Below are positions 11,066-22,700 of a stretch of DNA of 64,000 nt, in pieces. Made by a program: the position numbers and the translations under genes. The first letter of the stretch is position 1. Each line of letters starts with the position of its first letter. Where the stretch lies: the NCBI GenBank assembly GCA_015832175.1, contig WJXW01000012.1, positions 1,570,001 through 1,634,000 of the forward strand. The letters are read 5' to 3'. Source of the stretch: Paraphaeosphaeria minitans (lineage: Eukaryota; Ascomycota; Dothideomycetes; Pleosporales; Didymosphaeriaceae). The notes under the pieces are model-generated. The model ran no database searches and was not told the DNA's origin. It saw only the letters and a list, made by a program, of their open reading frames with translations.

Positions 11066-11859
11066 GTCTCTGGACAGTTGGTTGTGCTACAATGTTGAAC
11101 TAACTGACGGTAGGCCATTAATGTCTTTTTGTGGACTTGTCGGCAATTTGACGTGGGAGTATACTATAGATAAATAAGTCTACAAACAACAAACACAGCA
11201 AGTCTTTATTATTACTCTTTGTGCCGACTGCGGAACAAATCGTGGACTTTGTAAATAGCGTCTCGGAGACCGCAAAACCATCCTAGAGAGTTTAACCGCT
11301 ATCTCAAAGGCTCCTTCAAACTTAAAAATAGAGGACTAAAGGCAGTAATCCGCTTTCTAAAGCTAGGCCATACAGGCAGGGACTCGCGCGACGAGAAACT
11401 TAGGAACGAAGTCTAGGTCCGTAATTTCGTAAGGGAGAAGACTGTTTGTTACATACATATCTTAGAAGCCTGAATGGCCTAGCGTATTTTGAGCACTGGG
11501 TGGGTAAAATGCGGTATGGTAGTTTAGGGCCCTTCGCACTTTCCAACGACCATTCTTTCCGCAGGATCAACCTACACCGCGCCCATCTCAACCTCACCAC
11601 TCGTGACATCTTACCAACAACATAAAAATATGTATGGGCTCGCATGGCTGTACATATATCGACGAAACCCAGAAGCCGCATTCTCTTAGCATGACGTGTA
11701 GAACAATAATAAACCAGCGTCATCCATACTCGGGACGACATCCGAGTACAGCTCCAAACGTACGACCATGGCTTTATGTATACGTCACATCGCTGGCTTT
11801 CGTCTCACTCGCACTCTGACTTCCAATCACATGGTTCACATCGTATATAATCTGCAAGT
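11066..11859. other. Intergenic region 3' of the tRNA gene
   Basis: About 0.8 kb, somewhat more AT-rich than the gene arm, especially 11150-11350. No frame longer than 114 codons and no family motif. It could be a decayed transposon fragment beside the tRNA, but I could find no terminal repeats. The last 200 bases serve as the promoter of the BLI-3-like gene. Confidence 0.3.
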
Positions 11860-12698
11860 ATGTCTACCAGCGGAGTCTTCCTACGTTCAGTTCGCTCTTC
11901 ACGCACAAACTTCACCTTTCGAAAATCATCCTTCTTGAAATCCTCAACTAGCCACATTGACCACAACACAAGACACTTTTCTTCCAGAAATCTTCTCAGA
12001 ATGCCCGAAACCCTCAACCAAGGCGAGGTCAACTCCCACACCGACCCCTCCGTCGCAAAGCAGTACGACACCGACACCCCGAAAGAGCAGCCAATCAAGG
12101 ACCTCTACAGCATGATCGATGGCAAGAAGATTGGCATGCTGAGCACCTACCGCAACGGCGTCGGTACGTTCCCTTCCCCCCCACGCTCCGCACCCGTCCA
12201 CCTTTGTAGCACTGTACAAGTGTACTGATGCCGCGCCCAGGTCCCATCGGACGCTCCATGGCCATCGGCAAGCGGATCGGCCCCGACATCCTCTTCCTCT
12301 CCAACGGCCACGCCTCCAAAGTCTCCGACCTCGCCCGGAACAATGAATGCCAGGTCACCTTCCAAGACAGCAAAACGCAGGACTGGATCTCCCTCTCCGG
12401 CACCGCAGCCACCGTCTCCAACACCGATGCCCGCATCAAAGACGTCTGGTCGCCTCCGATCCGCGCGTGGTTCGGCGATCTCGGCGACGGGAAGCACGAC
12501 GGCAGTGCGGACGATCCGCGCATGACGCTGATTGAGTTCAGGCCCAAGTATGTGGTGTATTATTTGACGCAGGTCGGGCTGCTGGGGTATGTGAAGGAGG
12601 TCGGGGTGGCGGCGATGACAGGGAAGATTGCGGATACAGGGGTTCTAAGGGAGTTGGATGAGAAGGATATTGAGATGGCGAGGGGGATGAAGGAGTAA
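11860..12698 (+). CDS. BLI-3-like pyridoxamine 5'-phosphate oxidase-type FMN-binding protein
   Basis: Exons 11860-12163 and 12241-12698 join (GTACGT...GCCCAG, 77-nt intron) into 253 residues. From MPETLNQGEVNSH onward it matches the Neurospora blue-light-inducible BLI-3 / general-stress-protein-26 type: IKDLYSMIDGKKIGMLSTYR begins the split-barrel flavin-binding fold, followed by DILFLSNGHASKVSDL and QDWISLSGTA. Family members bind FMN or related cofactors; the reaction is not established. The first ATG at 11860 adds 47 residues rich in Arg, Ser and Phe (ending RHFSSRNLLR) that look like a mitochondrial presequence. A second in-frame ATG at 12001 would give the conventional cytosolic form. 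I chose the first ATG because no stop separates the two; use of the shorter form is equally possible. Confidence 0.72.
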
Positions 12699-13328
12699 GT
12701 CTGTCTTCTTTCGAGGGTGTTTTGTAGGGATGAAGGATGCTGGCGGCGGATGGGCAGCGCGCGAATATGTGAAGGGCGTTGCGGATAATGAGTGCTGTGA
12801 TGCGCAAGAAGCATCTTGTCGGTGAGCAAGAGGATTCTGGCTGTGTGTAACAGTACTACCACGACAAAGTGTTCAATCTGCTTGCTTTTCCAAGTCAACC
12901 TAGGATGCATTATGTTCCTTGAAGCCATCCCTGGTTTGACAATTTGACCTCGGCCCAGAAGTATATCTAGTAAATCCTGTACCTGTTGCTGAAGCTTATA
13001 CCAGACATATTTTCGTTGACATAACAGCCTCCATTGAGTCGGATCCGTAGTCTATAGAGCTAGACAGACTCGTTTAAGCGTACAGATCGCAAATCCGACC
13101 GCAAACGATGTATGAATGGCTAGTCGCGTCTTACTTTGACGATCCAGTCACCTCTATTCTGTCGTAGGTAGGTGGATCACGGGTGTTGACAAGACACCGT
13201 TTAGCCACAAAACCACGAAATCTTCCTCTGAAAACACTGATGCATTACTGGTACCTTCTCAGGTAGATAACATTCACCCACCGGAGCATCTCCCACTGAC
13301 ACGTATCCGTCTACATAGTATAGACATC
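12699..13328. other. Convergent intergenic region between the BLI-3-like gene and APC1
   Basis: 630 bases between two converging 3' ends. No coding signal. One GTAGGTAGGTGG tract lies near 13166. Nothing else is seen. Confidence 0.4.
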
Positions 13329-16300
13329 TCATGCCCCGCCCAAGTTCCTCCCTCTCTCCAAAACATCCGCCTTCAACCTCTCCACTACCTCCCTCCCGAG
13401 CCACCTCAGCTTCCCGTCCCCACTCGCCGCCAACCCCTCCGCCCAATCAAACAAGCCCTTAACCTCCCACAAATCCCTTGCCCGCATGCTCCCGCCCAAA
13501 CGCTGGAGTACGAGCCTATGATCCACAACCGTGGCCCCGCCATCCAGGAACGCGCTGCTGTGCGGGTCTGCAGGGAGGATTAGACCGACGTCTGCTTTGG
13601 AGAACGCCGAGAGGGAAGGCAGGCTGAAGAGCCAGTGCCACAGTGAGGCTGCGGCGCGTGTAGAAGCGGCGTCGTTGAGCGCGACAAGGGTGCCGGCGAA
13701 AGTGGTGGCTGCCATGTCGTGCGGCGTGCGGCGGCGCACGTTGAGCGTCTGCGTAGCGCGGAAGTGCGACAGATGCGCGGGATTGAGCGTAAATGCGAGG
13801 GTTACGGGCCAGTACGCCGGGTCGGCCGTTTCGACGCGCTCAATAGTGTGCAGGTCGGGGAGGAGGCAGGGCGCTGTCATGGCGAGTGGCTTGTCGGGCA
13901 GTGTGTCGCGCGTGTGGACAAGTATGGGCGCCGTGAAGGCTTTACCCGTATCCACGTCGCGGATGACAAGGCAGCGCGGCTCGGCTGCTAGCACCCAGAA
14001 GTGGCGGAAAGCCTGGAGGTGGGCGCGAGAGTCCTGCACATCTGTAGGGAAGATGGGGTAGAAGGCGCAGATTAGGGCGGCGAGGGCCTTGTTGGAGGTG
14101 CTGAAGGTGTATGTACCTCCGCCGAGGAACAGGACGCCAACGGCCATGTGCGCGGCCAAGTGCGAGCCGTAGGCGATGTCGGGGCCGACTTGGGCGTGGA
14201 GAGAGCGCAGACGCCGGAAAAGCTCTAAGTCGCCTGTACCGGCCATGACCGTGGCGACGGCGAGGGCGAGGAGGTCCTGGCAGTTGCGGATGGTGTTGCG
14301 GGCCAGGCGAGAGTCGTAGCGGAGAGCTGGGAGTCTGCTGATGCGCATGAACTGGTCTAGGTATCGTATGAGGAAGTCGCGGACTTGTATGTTGCCTGTG
14401 CCCGCATGTTTCAGTGCAATGCTCCAAAGAAGCCCAGCCAGGATATTGAAGAAGGTCATCTGCTCGCTGCGAAGTTTGTTGATGTTTCGGAGGTTGTGGT
14501 GCTCGCGGTAATCTCGCGGGAGGTTCTTGATGATCCACGCATTGTCAACGTGGATATTGTCCCACATGATGAGGTGCTTCGCGAGCGTCCGAAGCAGAAA
14601 GATGTCAGGACGGACGTAGTCGAACTGCGGAAGAGTGTCTGGCACGTCGATCTTACTGGCGATTGCTTCGTCATGCGTCTTCATGAATATGAGTGTGATG
14701 GCTATCACTGCTCCAGCCGTTGCTTGATCAAGAATATGCACAACGTTGACCGGTTTGGGGGCTACCGCGACCAACAGAAGACGCTCTACGATTCGCATAT
14801 CGTGTAGACCAAGCAGGTCTCTGCCTTTGCCAATGTTGATGAATCCCAAGGCAAATCCGGCAGCTAGTCGGTATGCTTCGTCACGGAGACTGTCGGGAGG
14901 CTCAGATGGATCTGGATCGTCCACATGCTCGACCTCAGACAGCATCACTTCGCTCATCCGGCGATGCTGCGTGTTGTAGTACAACAAGCCGATGCCCATC
15001 AAGCCCGTGGTCTGAGTGTAAGGTGACAGGTTCAGCTCTGCCGCTCCAGGTGGCAACATACACGTTACGTGGACAGACAGCAGCCGAGTGACAAGTGTGT
15101 CCATGGTGCCCATGTATGATGCTGAGAGACCAAGCAGCAAACCGACCGATGTCATCGTATGCTTGGGTGTGAGATACTTGAAAGAGAGCCATTTGGCGAT
15201 GGTTTTCAGGTGGCCATTGAGGCCTAGGCCGAGCAACAGTCCGGCATGCCTGTTCGAGACTTCGGCAGGTTTGTTATACATGATCCAAGAAGTGTCAATG
15301 CCTTGCGCATCCCTTGAGATGCTCAGCCCGGCTGAAACACCTTGGTTGAAGAACGCCCAGAAGAACTTCTCTTCCGAGTAAGTCGTGCGATCAGCTGTGA
15401 CCACATTACCCATGGGCTTCATAATACAGGACGTTGAAAAGCCGGCTAACAAGAATTTTTCAGTCAAGAGAGGCTTCTTGCTGCTAAACTTCAGCATCGA
15501 ATTACCGACGGGAAGCGCAAGCGTGCGAACCATAACCCACTGCACAAGTATCTTTTGCCCATCCAAAATGGCTTGTTCGTCAGCTCCTTGGTCGCATCCA
15601 TAGAACGCAATTGACGGCTTCATCGGTTCCACAAGTGTGTGTGCTTCCATGTAACGGCGATCTTCTCGGAATATTAGCCTCGTGATGGCGTGACGATCGG
15701 ACTCTGCCATTGATATCAGCCCCTCTGAGCGCTCGGCATTCTCACAGATGGTATGGATGTCTCGTGCGGCTGGTGTTGACTGCAGGGACGTGTCCGAGGA
15801 ACCGTTGTAGAGGTGCGACTCTTGCGTGGAGTCATGCAGCGGCGCTAATGTGAGGTCAAGGTCCTCTCTCCCTATGAGACGAAGGAGCGACCCGGGCCAC
15901 GTCGCGGGAGGATTCGCTTGACATCTGGTGATTGCTTCCATGAGAGGCGCTTGCGCAGATTCAGGCAATGTGGAAAGCATTTGCGTACTGAGGCCGCACT
16001 GTTCGATCAGCTCCACGGCTTTCCGGGGACCCGCGCTTGCATCTAGGTCTCGGAAGAACTTCTGCAGAGCAAATGTCCGAGGAGTTACACTGGAGATTAC
16101 CTCGCCTATGTTGACTGACGAATGTGGAGAAGCCTTGGATTTTTGGACGAGTGTTGCCAGTGTGGGGAAGGGCACATAGACCTGAGCACCTGCGACAGTG
16201 CTGATCCATTCTAAAATTGAAGGCGGTGCGTCCCAAGGCTGAGTATGAAGTCTTACACTGTGTAGAAAATTGGACTCTTCGTACGTCCAATCCTCTGCTG

Positions 16301-19300
16301 ATGCTCCGTCCAAGTCGTAGTAGCCTCCTTGCCGACGACCCCACAGATCCCAGCGCAGCCAGTGTCCAAGTTGGGCGAGTACAGGTGCCAGGTTGTCATT
16401 CTTCGAGGGCGAAGCATCGGAGGAAAGGACGCTTAGCTTGAGTTCCTCGCGGAAAAGGTGCAAAATCACGATGGCTTCGGATAGTGTCGAGATGCGTAGG
16501 TCCTGCTTCCCTGAGGGAGACAAACGTTGCCAATGGCCAATTGCTGCTTTTCCCATTGCTGACTGGTTGAACTTGCGAGCCAGTTCAGCACTGGTGATGA
16601 GTAAATCATCCTTGCATGCAATCTGTTTCGAGATCGGTGGCAGCTGATCAAGAGAATTGCGCTTGGACGGCGGGCTCATACTGGTGCTGACAGAGGCAGG
16701 TTTCGAATATTGCACCCACTGCCAGGGAGCAGATCCCCAGGTCTTTGCATGTGGTGTTGTAGACTGTCGGTTGCACATTAACCTCCAAGCCGATAGTTCA
16801 GTGTCCTCGCTATGATCTTTGGAACGGCCGGTGTTGCGTCTGAGACCGGACCGCCCGCGCTGAGTGTGCTTTCTCGTTCTCTCATCGATAAAAGGTGTTG
16901 CCAAGGTGAAGAGCGTTGCGACGAAGGCCAACCAGTCGGCGTTGGCCAAAGATGCTTGCTGCTTCGAGAGGTCTTTGCGTATGTCCCACCATACATCAAG
17001 CAGAAGATCGCCAGTATGGTTAGGTAGAATGATCCGTAAGACACGGAAGAGATCTGTGACTAATGAGTCCGCTGGTTGAAGACGGATCTGGGTCTGATGC
17101 CTTCGCCCCTCTCCATCCACAACGTCAAACGACCCATTTGGACCCGCTGACAACAGCCGCTGCAGTGGTTTTGAAAGTGCGATGGTTCTCTTGAGTCCTG
17201 CTGTTACCCTTGCCTGCTCATCTTGAAGAATTGAGTAAGGGCTGAACAGTCTTACAGTGTTCATGTCAAATTTAGAGGGTAGGTGAGTGCCCCAGCCTGC
17301 TGAAACAGAGAGGCAGGGTGCCCCCGAATTGTCTGAAGCAAGCGACACAACGCGTTCTACGTGTCCATCTCCCACTACAATAAGATCCTGGCATCCATCC
17401 AACTCTTTCAACTGGACGAATCTCGGGACGCACGCATACCGTGGAGGCGCACTGTTTGATCCCCCGAAATGAGAAGCAGCAGCAGAGGGCGATAAACGCT
17501 TCCGTGTAATTGCAAGTTCACACTCCAAGGGGTGCCGTAGGGACGAATGTAGGAGGTACAGATACGTCTTTCGCTCGTGTAAGGTCGCAGAATTGAAGGG
17601 TGCTGCTGATAAAACTGCCTTCGCTATGGCCTGAATATGCTTGTCATAAGATAAAGTCCAGAACGGCGTCGGAGGGTGCACTTACGTTGGAGGGGGATGC
17701 CAAGTCTCGCAAGGCAAAATGACCAGCTTGAAGATATTCCTGCACCGAGACTCTGGCAACTTCTGTCATGACTAATTCCTTTCGGAGTCCATCCATGGAT
17801 CCTTGATCGATATTGGCCTCAAGCGGTGCAAAGAGATCATCAAGCCCGTCGTAGTCCTCTATAGTATCAAACGTGTCGTCCATGGTTTCGTCGAACGTAT
17901 CCTCCATTGAGACATTACTCAAGCTTATTCGCGAGGTCATGCTCCCAGGAGTGGAGGCCCGATGGCGATGTTGCGAATAACCCCCAAAGCTCGTACGATC
18001 GGTGCCCAAAGAAAGTCGACTTCGTTGACTGGTACCCAATGAGGCCGAGAAACTTCCACCCAAGCTGTGACGCTGTGTCGCCATATCTTGGAACGCTGTT
18101 TTATCAAAACTTGTGGACAGTTCAGTGCGGGACAGCAGGGAGCTGACTCGCCTGGATTCCTTCTGTTGGCGCGTAGGATCGAAATCTGGGTTGAGCCGTG
18201 AGGCAAGAGCGTCTTCCACAGCTTGGTCAGAGAGACGCTCCCTTGTCTGTGAGCTCTTCTGTAATGATGAAGCCGGCGTTTTACTTCGTGTGCCGCCGAG
18301 GCTCTCTCTCACTCTATCGTGACCCCGGACGGCTGGAGTCGTTGCACCGGTACCTGGGGCAGTGGGACCGTACGAACTACGGCGACGCAACTTCGCAGTA
18401 GACTGAGAAGCATGATGTTTCCGCGAATAGGAGATTGATTTAGGCTCAAGATAGGCAGCCGACCAGATGGTAAATACATTCGTCTCATAGTTTGCCGTGA
18501 CAACCAAGAGCAAGGGTTTGTCATTGCCGCTTCGATCAAAGAGCAGCTCATTCTGAGGCGAGACGTATACGATTTCTTCTGCTTTGTCGACGGCTTCCAA
18601 CTTCCGATGGCCGGAGCCATTGACGGTCAGAAGGGTACCCCTCTCATTGCCCGGAACAACATGAACCACCAGACCCAGTTCAGCGAGAGGATCAGTGAAC
18701 GAGTAAAGTCTCGGCAGGCCTTCCGCATGGGATGCCGTGGATCCCCTGGCCAGTTCTTCCAGATACCACGGTGTCTGAATTTGCTTTGCGCCCAAGCTCA
18801 GCCGCGACGGTCCCAAAGAGGAGCCCTGTCGACGGAAGGGCTGACCGAAACTCTGTGAGAAGTTTTGCGACAGAAACGATTGAGGGTTGGACAGAAATGA
18901 ATTGGGCGGGACAGAGGGCATCTGCGGGCTTGCAGGCCTAGGCTGCGAAGGTGCTACCTTCCTCTGCAGCAAGAGGCCGCGGGCGGCAGGAAACGCCCGT
19001 TCGACCTCGAAGGGGAGGTTCACTACGTGCGTGGCACCCGAGAGGAAGAAGACGTGGGCTTGAGATTTGAGAATCACCACCAGCGCCCGCGATCTGCCCT
19101 CGATTGTGCGCGGGGTTTGGTCGGCTGGCGAGTCCGGGTCTGTCGCGGGCTGCGTCCCTTGCGTGAGATGGTTCCAGCTCGATGCGGCATCTGGCGTGTT
19201 GGCTGAAGCAGTAGAGACGACTTCTTCAGTGGGAAACCAGGTAAGCAGCGCCTGGACGACTCGCTCTTTCTCAATGGTGAAGTTGAACACTTTGCGCACA

Positions 19301-19488
19301 ACGCCTCCACGGGCCCATACGGCGTGGTATTCGGTGGTCAGGACCTCGTCCTCGGGCGCCTCGGGGCTCTCGTGATATGTCTCCCAGACATAGTCGCGCT
19401 CGGTGGGGTCGGCGGGGAGGATGGCCTCAGCGATGAGGTACGGCAGCGCGGCGGGCTTGCGGACGCCGATCGAGTGTAGAGCAGCCAT
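13329..19488 (-). CDS. apc1: Anaphase-promoting complex subunit 1 (APC1/BimE)
   Basis: Two exons, 19488-17686 and 17630-13329, joined by a 55-nt intron (GTAAGT...ATTCAG) in phase 0, encode 2034 residues, close to the roughly 2070 of Aspergillus BimE. The N-terminus (MAALHSIGVRKPAALPYLIA) leads into a WD40-like region with long disordered Ser-rich loops (about residues 330-560). The C-terminal half has the proteasome/cyclosome repeats: AGLLLGLGLNGHLKTIAKWL, VGLLLGLSASYMGT and AAHMAVGVLFLGGG, about residues 1390-1800. APC1 is the scaffold of the APC/C ubiquitin ligase, which degrades securin and mitotic cyclins in the nucleus. The Ser/Thr-rich loops are where CDK phosphorylation occurs in the family. 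It is divergent from NUP37, with 325 bases between start codons. Confidence 0.9.
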
Positions 19489-19813
19489 GCGGAGGCTTGC
19501 TTCGCGGCATGGAGGATGCGTGTGTGCTGGGGCGTCCAGGGGTTGCTTTCGCTGGCGGGCTGCACGCCCAAGCAGTGCAAGTGAATCTATGCGTGTGACG
19601 CGATTGTTTGGAACGCGACTTCCCGTGCGTGCGCCTTGGTAGGCAGGTAGGACCTACCTACCTATCTACTTAGAACTTCTGTTCACGGCCCACCACCTCC
19701 ACCACCACCACCAACCGCATACCGCCAATTGAGCTCGTCAAGCGCCTAGGACTGCCACGCATCTAGCTGTCGCACTCTTGCCGCGTAGCGCTCTGCAGCG
19801 CGCCCGGCGCAAC
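19489..19813. promoter_or_regulatory. Shared divergent promoter of APC1 and NUP37
   Basis: 325 bases between start codons. It contains a TAGG/CCTA inverted patch at about 19640-19670 (GGTAGGCAGGTAGGACCTACC and continuing) and a CCACC-rich stretch at 19688-19715. Such tetranucleotide tracts recur in other intergenic regions of this window. Specific factor binding is not claimed. Confidence 0.5.
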
Positions 19814-21821
19814 ATGCAGCCCATCATTACAACCAAGGGCAAAGCGACCCATCTGCGGTGGGTGCCCGTCACTCAAGCTTGTTTGCCACAATCCTGACCG
19901 CGTTAGATATGAGCTGCCCCAGCGCGCGCACGCCAGCGTCGTCTACCCCGTGAAGGCGCCCAACGGCTCGACCATCATTCTGTCTGGCAGCGAGAATGGA
20001 GTCGGTATCCTGTGGAGAGGCGGCCGCCCGTTGAAGCTGTCCGCGCCTGCCCCGAAAGCCCTCCCAAAGGTCAATGGCACCAAGGATGCCATCATGATCA
20101 TCGACTCCGACGACGACTACGAACCCCAAAATGCTGCTTCACAACCGCTCCCAAAGGCTGAATTCGAGGACGACGAGGAAGAGCTGGATCCCGATCGCCC
20201 TTACCCTTCCATCATCCAGCAACTGCGACTGCCTCTCAACACAGAGGTACTACACATCGCCGTCCCTCGAGTACCAGCGCCCTCGGAGCTGCAGCCTGGT
20301 CAGACTATCCCGCCCATCTTCAAAGAGAAAATCGTCTTTGCGGTAGCATGCACTGACTACACTGTGCGCATCTTAACTTTGCCCTTAAACCCGCCACCGA
20401 ACGCAGCGAAGGAGCGACCATCCACTGGCAAATCCATGTACGGTGAAGAGGTTGTCAAGATCCCTACATATGCCGGTCACCAAACCGTTCCAAGTGGCGT
20501 GACGATGACGTGGACGTCGCAATCTGAACGAAGCAATGGAGAGGCAGCAGAGGATGAGATGGAAGTTGATCAGGACAGCGCTACTGTCCCGCTTCGACGA
20601 AGTCCTCGGAAGAGACAAGCCCAATCCCAACCCACGGTTTCGAAAGATACAGAAGGGTTCGACCTTTTGGTTGCGTCACACTCCCCAGACCTAGGTGGAC
20701 TCGTGAAGATCTGGCGATTCAGCCTCACCGACACGTCCGTCAAGGCTCCCAATCCCATCTCCCCATACCAGACTGTCACGCTTGCCAAACCCGCTGCGAA
20801 GATTGCATTCAACACGGCACATTACCCAAAAAAACGACATTCGCAGCTTCTCGTTGCGGACTCGGCTGGTGCTGCACGTATCTACGACCCGTTCGCACCC
20901 CGTAAACGAAACGGTGCTTTCGGTGCGTTCGTTGCATTGTTCAGAACGCGATTCGAGAACGTCAAATCCAACGTACCATATGCGTCCACATTCGCCTCAA
21001 GAAAACCGATACTCGATGCTGCTTGGGTTTCTGGTGGCCACAGCATACTTGCATTGCTTGCGGACGGTGAATGGGGTTTATGGGACGTGAAACAAGACGG
21101 ATCAAAGTCATCTGCCGACCCGTCTGCCTTTTCTGTTCGGAATTTCGTTGGCACCTCAGAATCCGACAAATCCAGCAACGGCGCCTCCAGCCCTAAATCA
21201 CGCAGCGGTCGCAGTTCACTGGTGCCAATGACACCCAACACGCGCCGAAGGACGCAGGAAGTGTTGTTCCAAGGGAATCCATCTACGTCGATACCAACGC
21301 GAGGTGGCATTTCGGTCGCTGCGCTCGCGTCTACCAACGGTGATGCAGCGCTGGAATCAATCGTCATATGGTACGGCAAGGAAATCTACCGGCTTACCGA
21401 CCTCGCCAAATACAGGGCACGAGCTGCGTCTAGTAACGCCGGCAATTCACTGCCCGGACCCGGACTGTTCCAGGTGCACGATATACCTTTGTTAGGGGAG
21501 TCCATTGTGTCTGTCGGCCAATTTGACATTACCAAAAAAGAGGCTCAAATGGCTGTTCCGAGGAGCCTACTTCTGTCGGCCGGATACCGGTTGATCATTT
21601 CAACAGTAACTAATCAAGTGGCCGATCGAGATGCCAGCACGGCCTCCGCCAAAGACCAAGTGGAAGAAGAGGATACCCGACGAACTGACCAAGCTTTGCT
21701 GGCTCGCGGTGAGCTTGGTCTTGAGGGGATGTCAAGACTACTGGACAACATGACCGGAAGCGTGCCGCACAACACCTTGACCTTGGGCAACCCACGCAAG
21801 GTCTTGTTTGAAGGTCTTTGA
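19814..21821 (+). CDS. nup37: Fungal nucleoporin Nup37
   Basis: Exon 1 19814-19857 and exon 2 19907-21821 (49-nt intron, GTGGGT...GTTAG) give 652 residues. The opening MQPIITTKGKATHLRYELPQ, then VVYPVKAPNGSTIILSG, SENGVGILWRGGRP and acidic linkers, resembles filamentous-fungal Nup37, a beta-propeller member of the Nup107-160 (Y) complex. Propeller-like strands such as VFAVACTDYTVRILTLPL, LLVASHSPDLGGLVKIWRFS and HSILALLADGEWGLWDVKQ are visible. An RRSPRKRQ basic patch lies in a loop near residue 230, and a Ser-rich insert is at about 440-480. The Y complex scaffolds nuclear pores and in many organisms also acts at kinetochores. Family assignment is from memory; a generic WD40 protein is the fallback. 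Confidence 0.7.
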
Positions 21822-22700
21822 GTGATTTTAAAATACCCATACGAACCGAAGAGACGATTAATGGCGACATAGCAGGGTCGGAATTTAGATGAACATGTAA
21901 GATTTGGAAATGCCCGTGATCACGTTCTACAGTTTAGCGTCTCTGCCCACGTTTCTGCCTCCCTCCTGCTTTTACCTTTCCCCTTTCATCTTCCTTCAAC
22001 GGATTCATCAACTTCGCGGCCTCAGGTGGAGCTCAGAGAACAGATTCATTCCTGCTGCTCAGTATAGCCTTGCGATAGATTAAACAGACAATGCCCAGTC
22101 GCCGGCGACTCAGCTCAGTACACCGAAAGGTCGGACCGGTTGGGCGTCTGGATAGCTGCTCATTGTCGCGCGCTTCATTTTCTTACCCTGCCAAACTTGA
22201 GCGGGCTGCGGCTGCTGTGAGGACGGTGCGGCGTAGGGCACATGACGCTAGAGCCTGTCTGTTGATGGGCAAAGCGAGGTGTGTGGGAGAGGTGCAACAT
22301 GCAGTAGTCCGGTAAAAAAGAATTGAGCTGATTCATCATGCAGAATCATCTACGTTGTGATTGCAATTGTGTTAACCAGCAGGCCGCGCGCAACGCGTGT
22401 GCACGTGATCGTCTCACGCCAAGACAATATATGCTTGCTCGAGGGCTGCATGGCGAAGGCTGCATGCGTAGCTATCTACTGAAATTTCCACTAAACAACT
22501 ATGCTGATCAGGATCTCCATTTCCTACCACAGCCACAAGTGAAATCCCAACCCCGTTAGCGACGACAGCTTGGAGGCTATCACGACCTGCCCAAGTTCGG
22601 CGCGCACTAGTAACGCGTGCCGGCCCCCCGCAACTTTTGGACACCTTAAGAAACGCAATTTCTCCGCCCTCAACCCGCTGTACACACTGCGCCCGCATTC
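21822..22700. other. Intergenic region between NUP37 and SMC6
   Basis: 879 bases with only short, motif-free frames on both strands. The final 120 bases before 22701 are the likely SMC6 promoter and leader. No repeats are seen. Confidence 0.4.
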
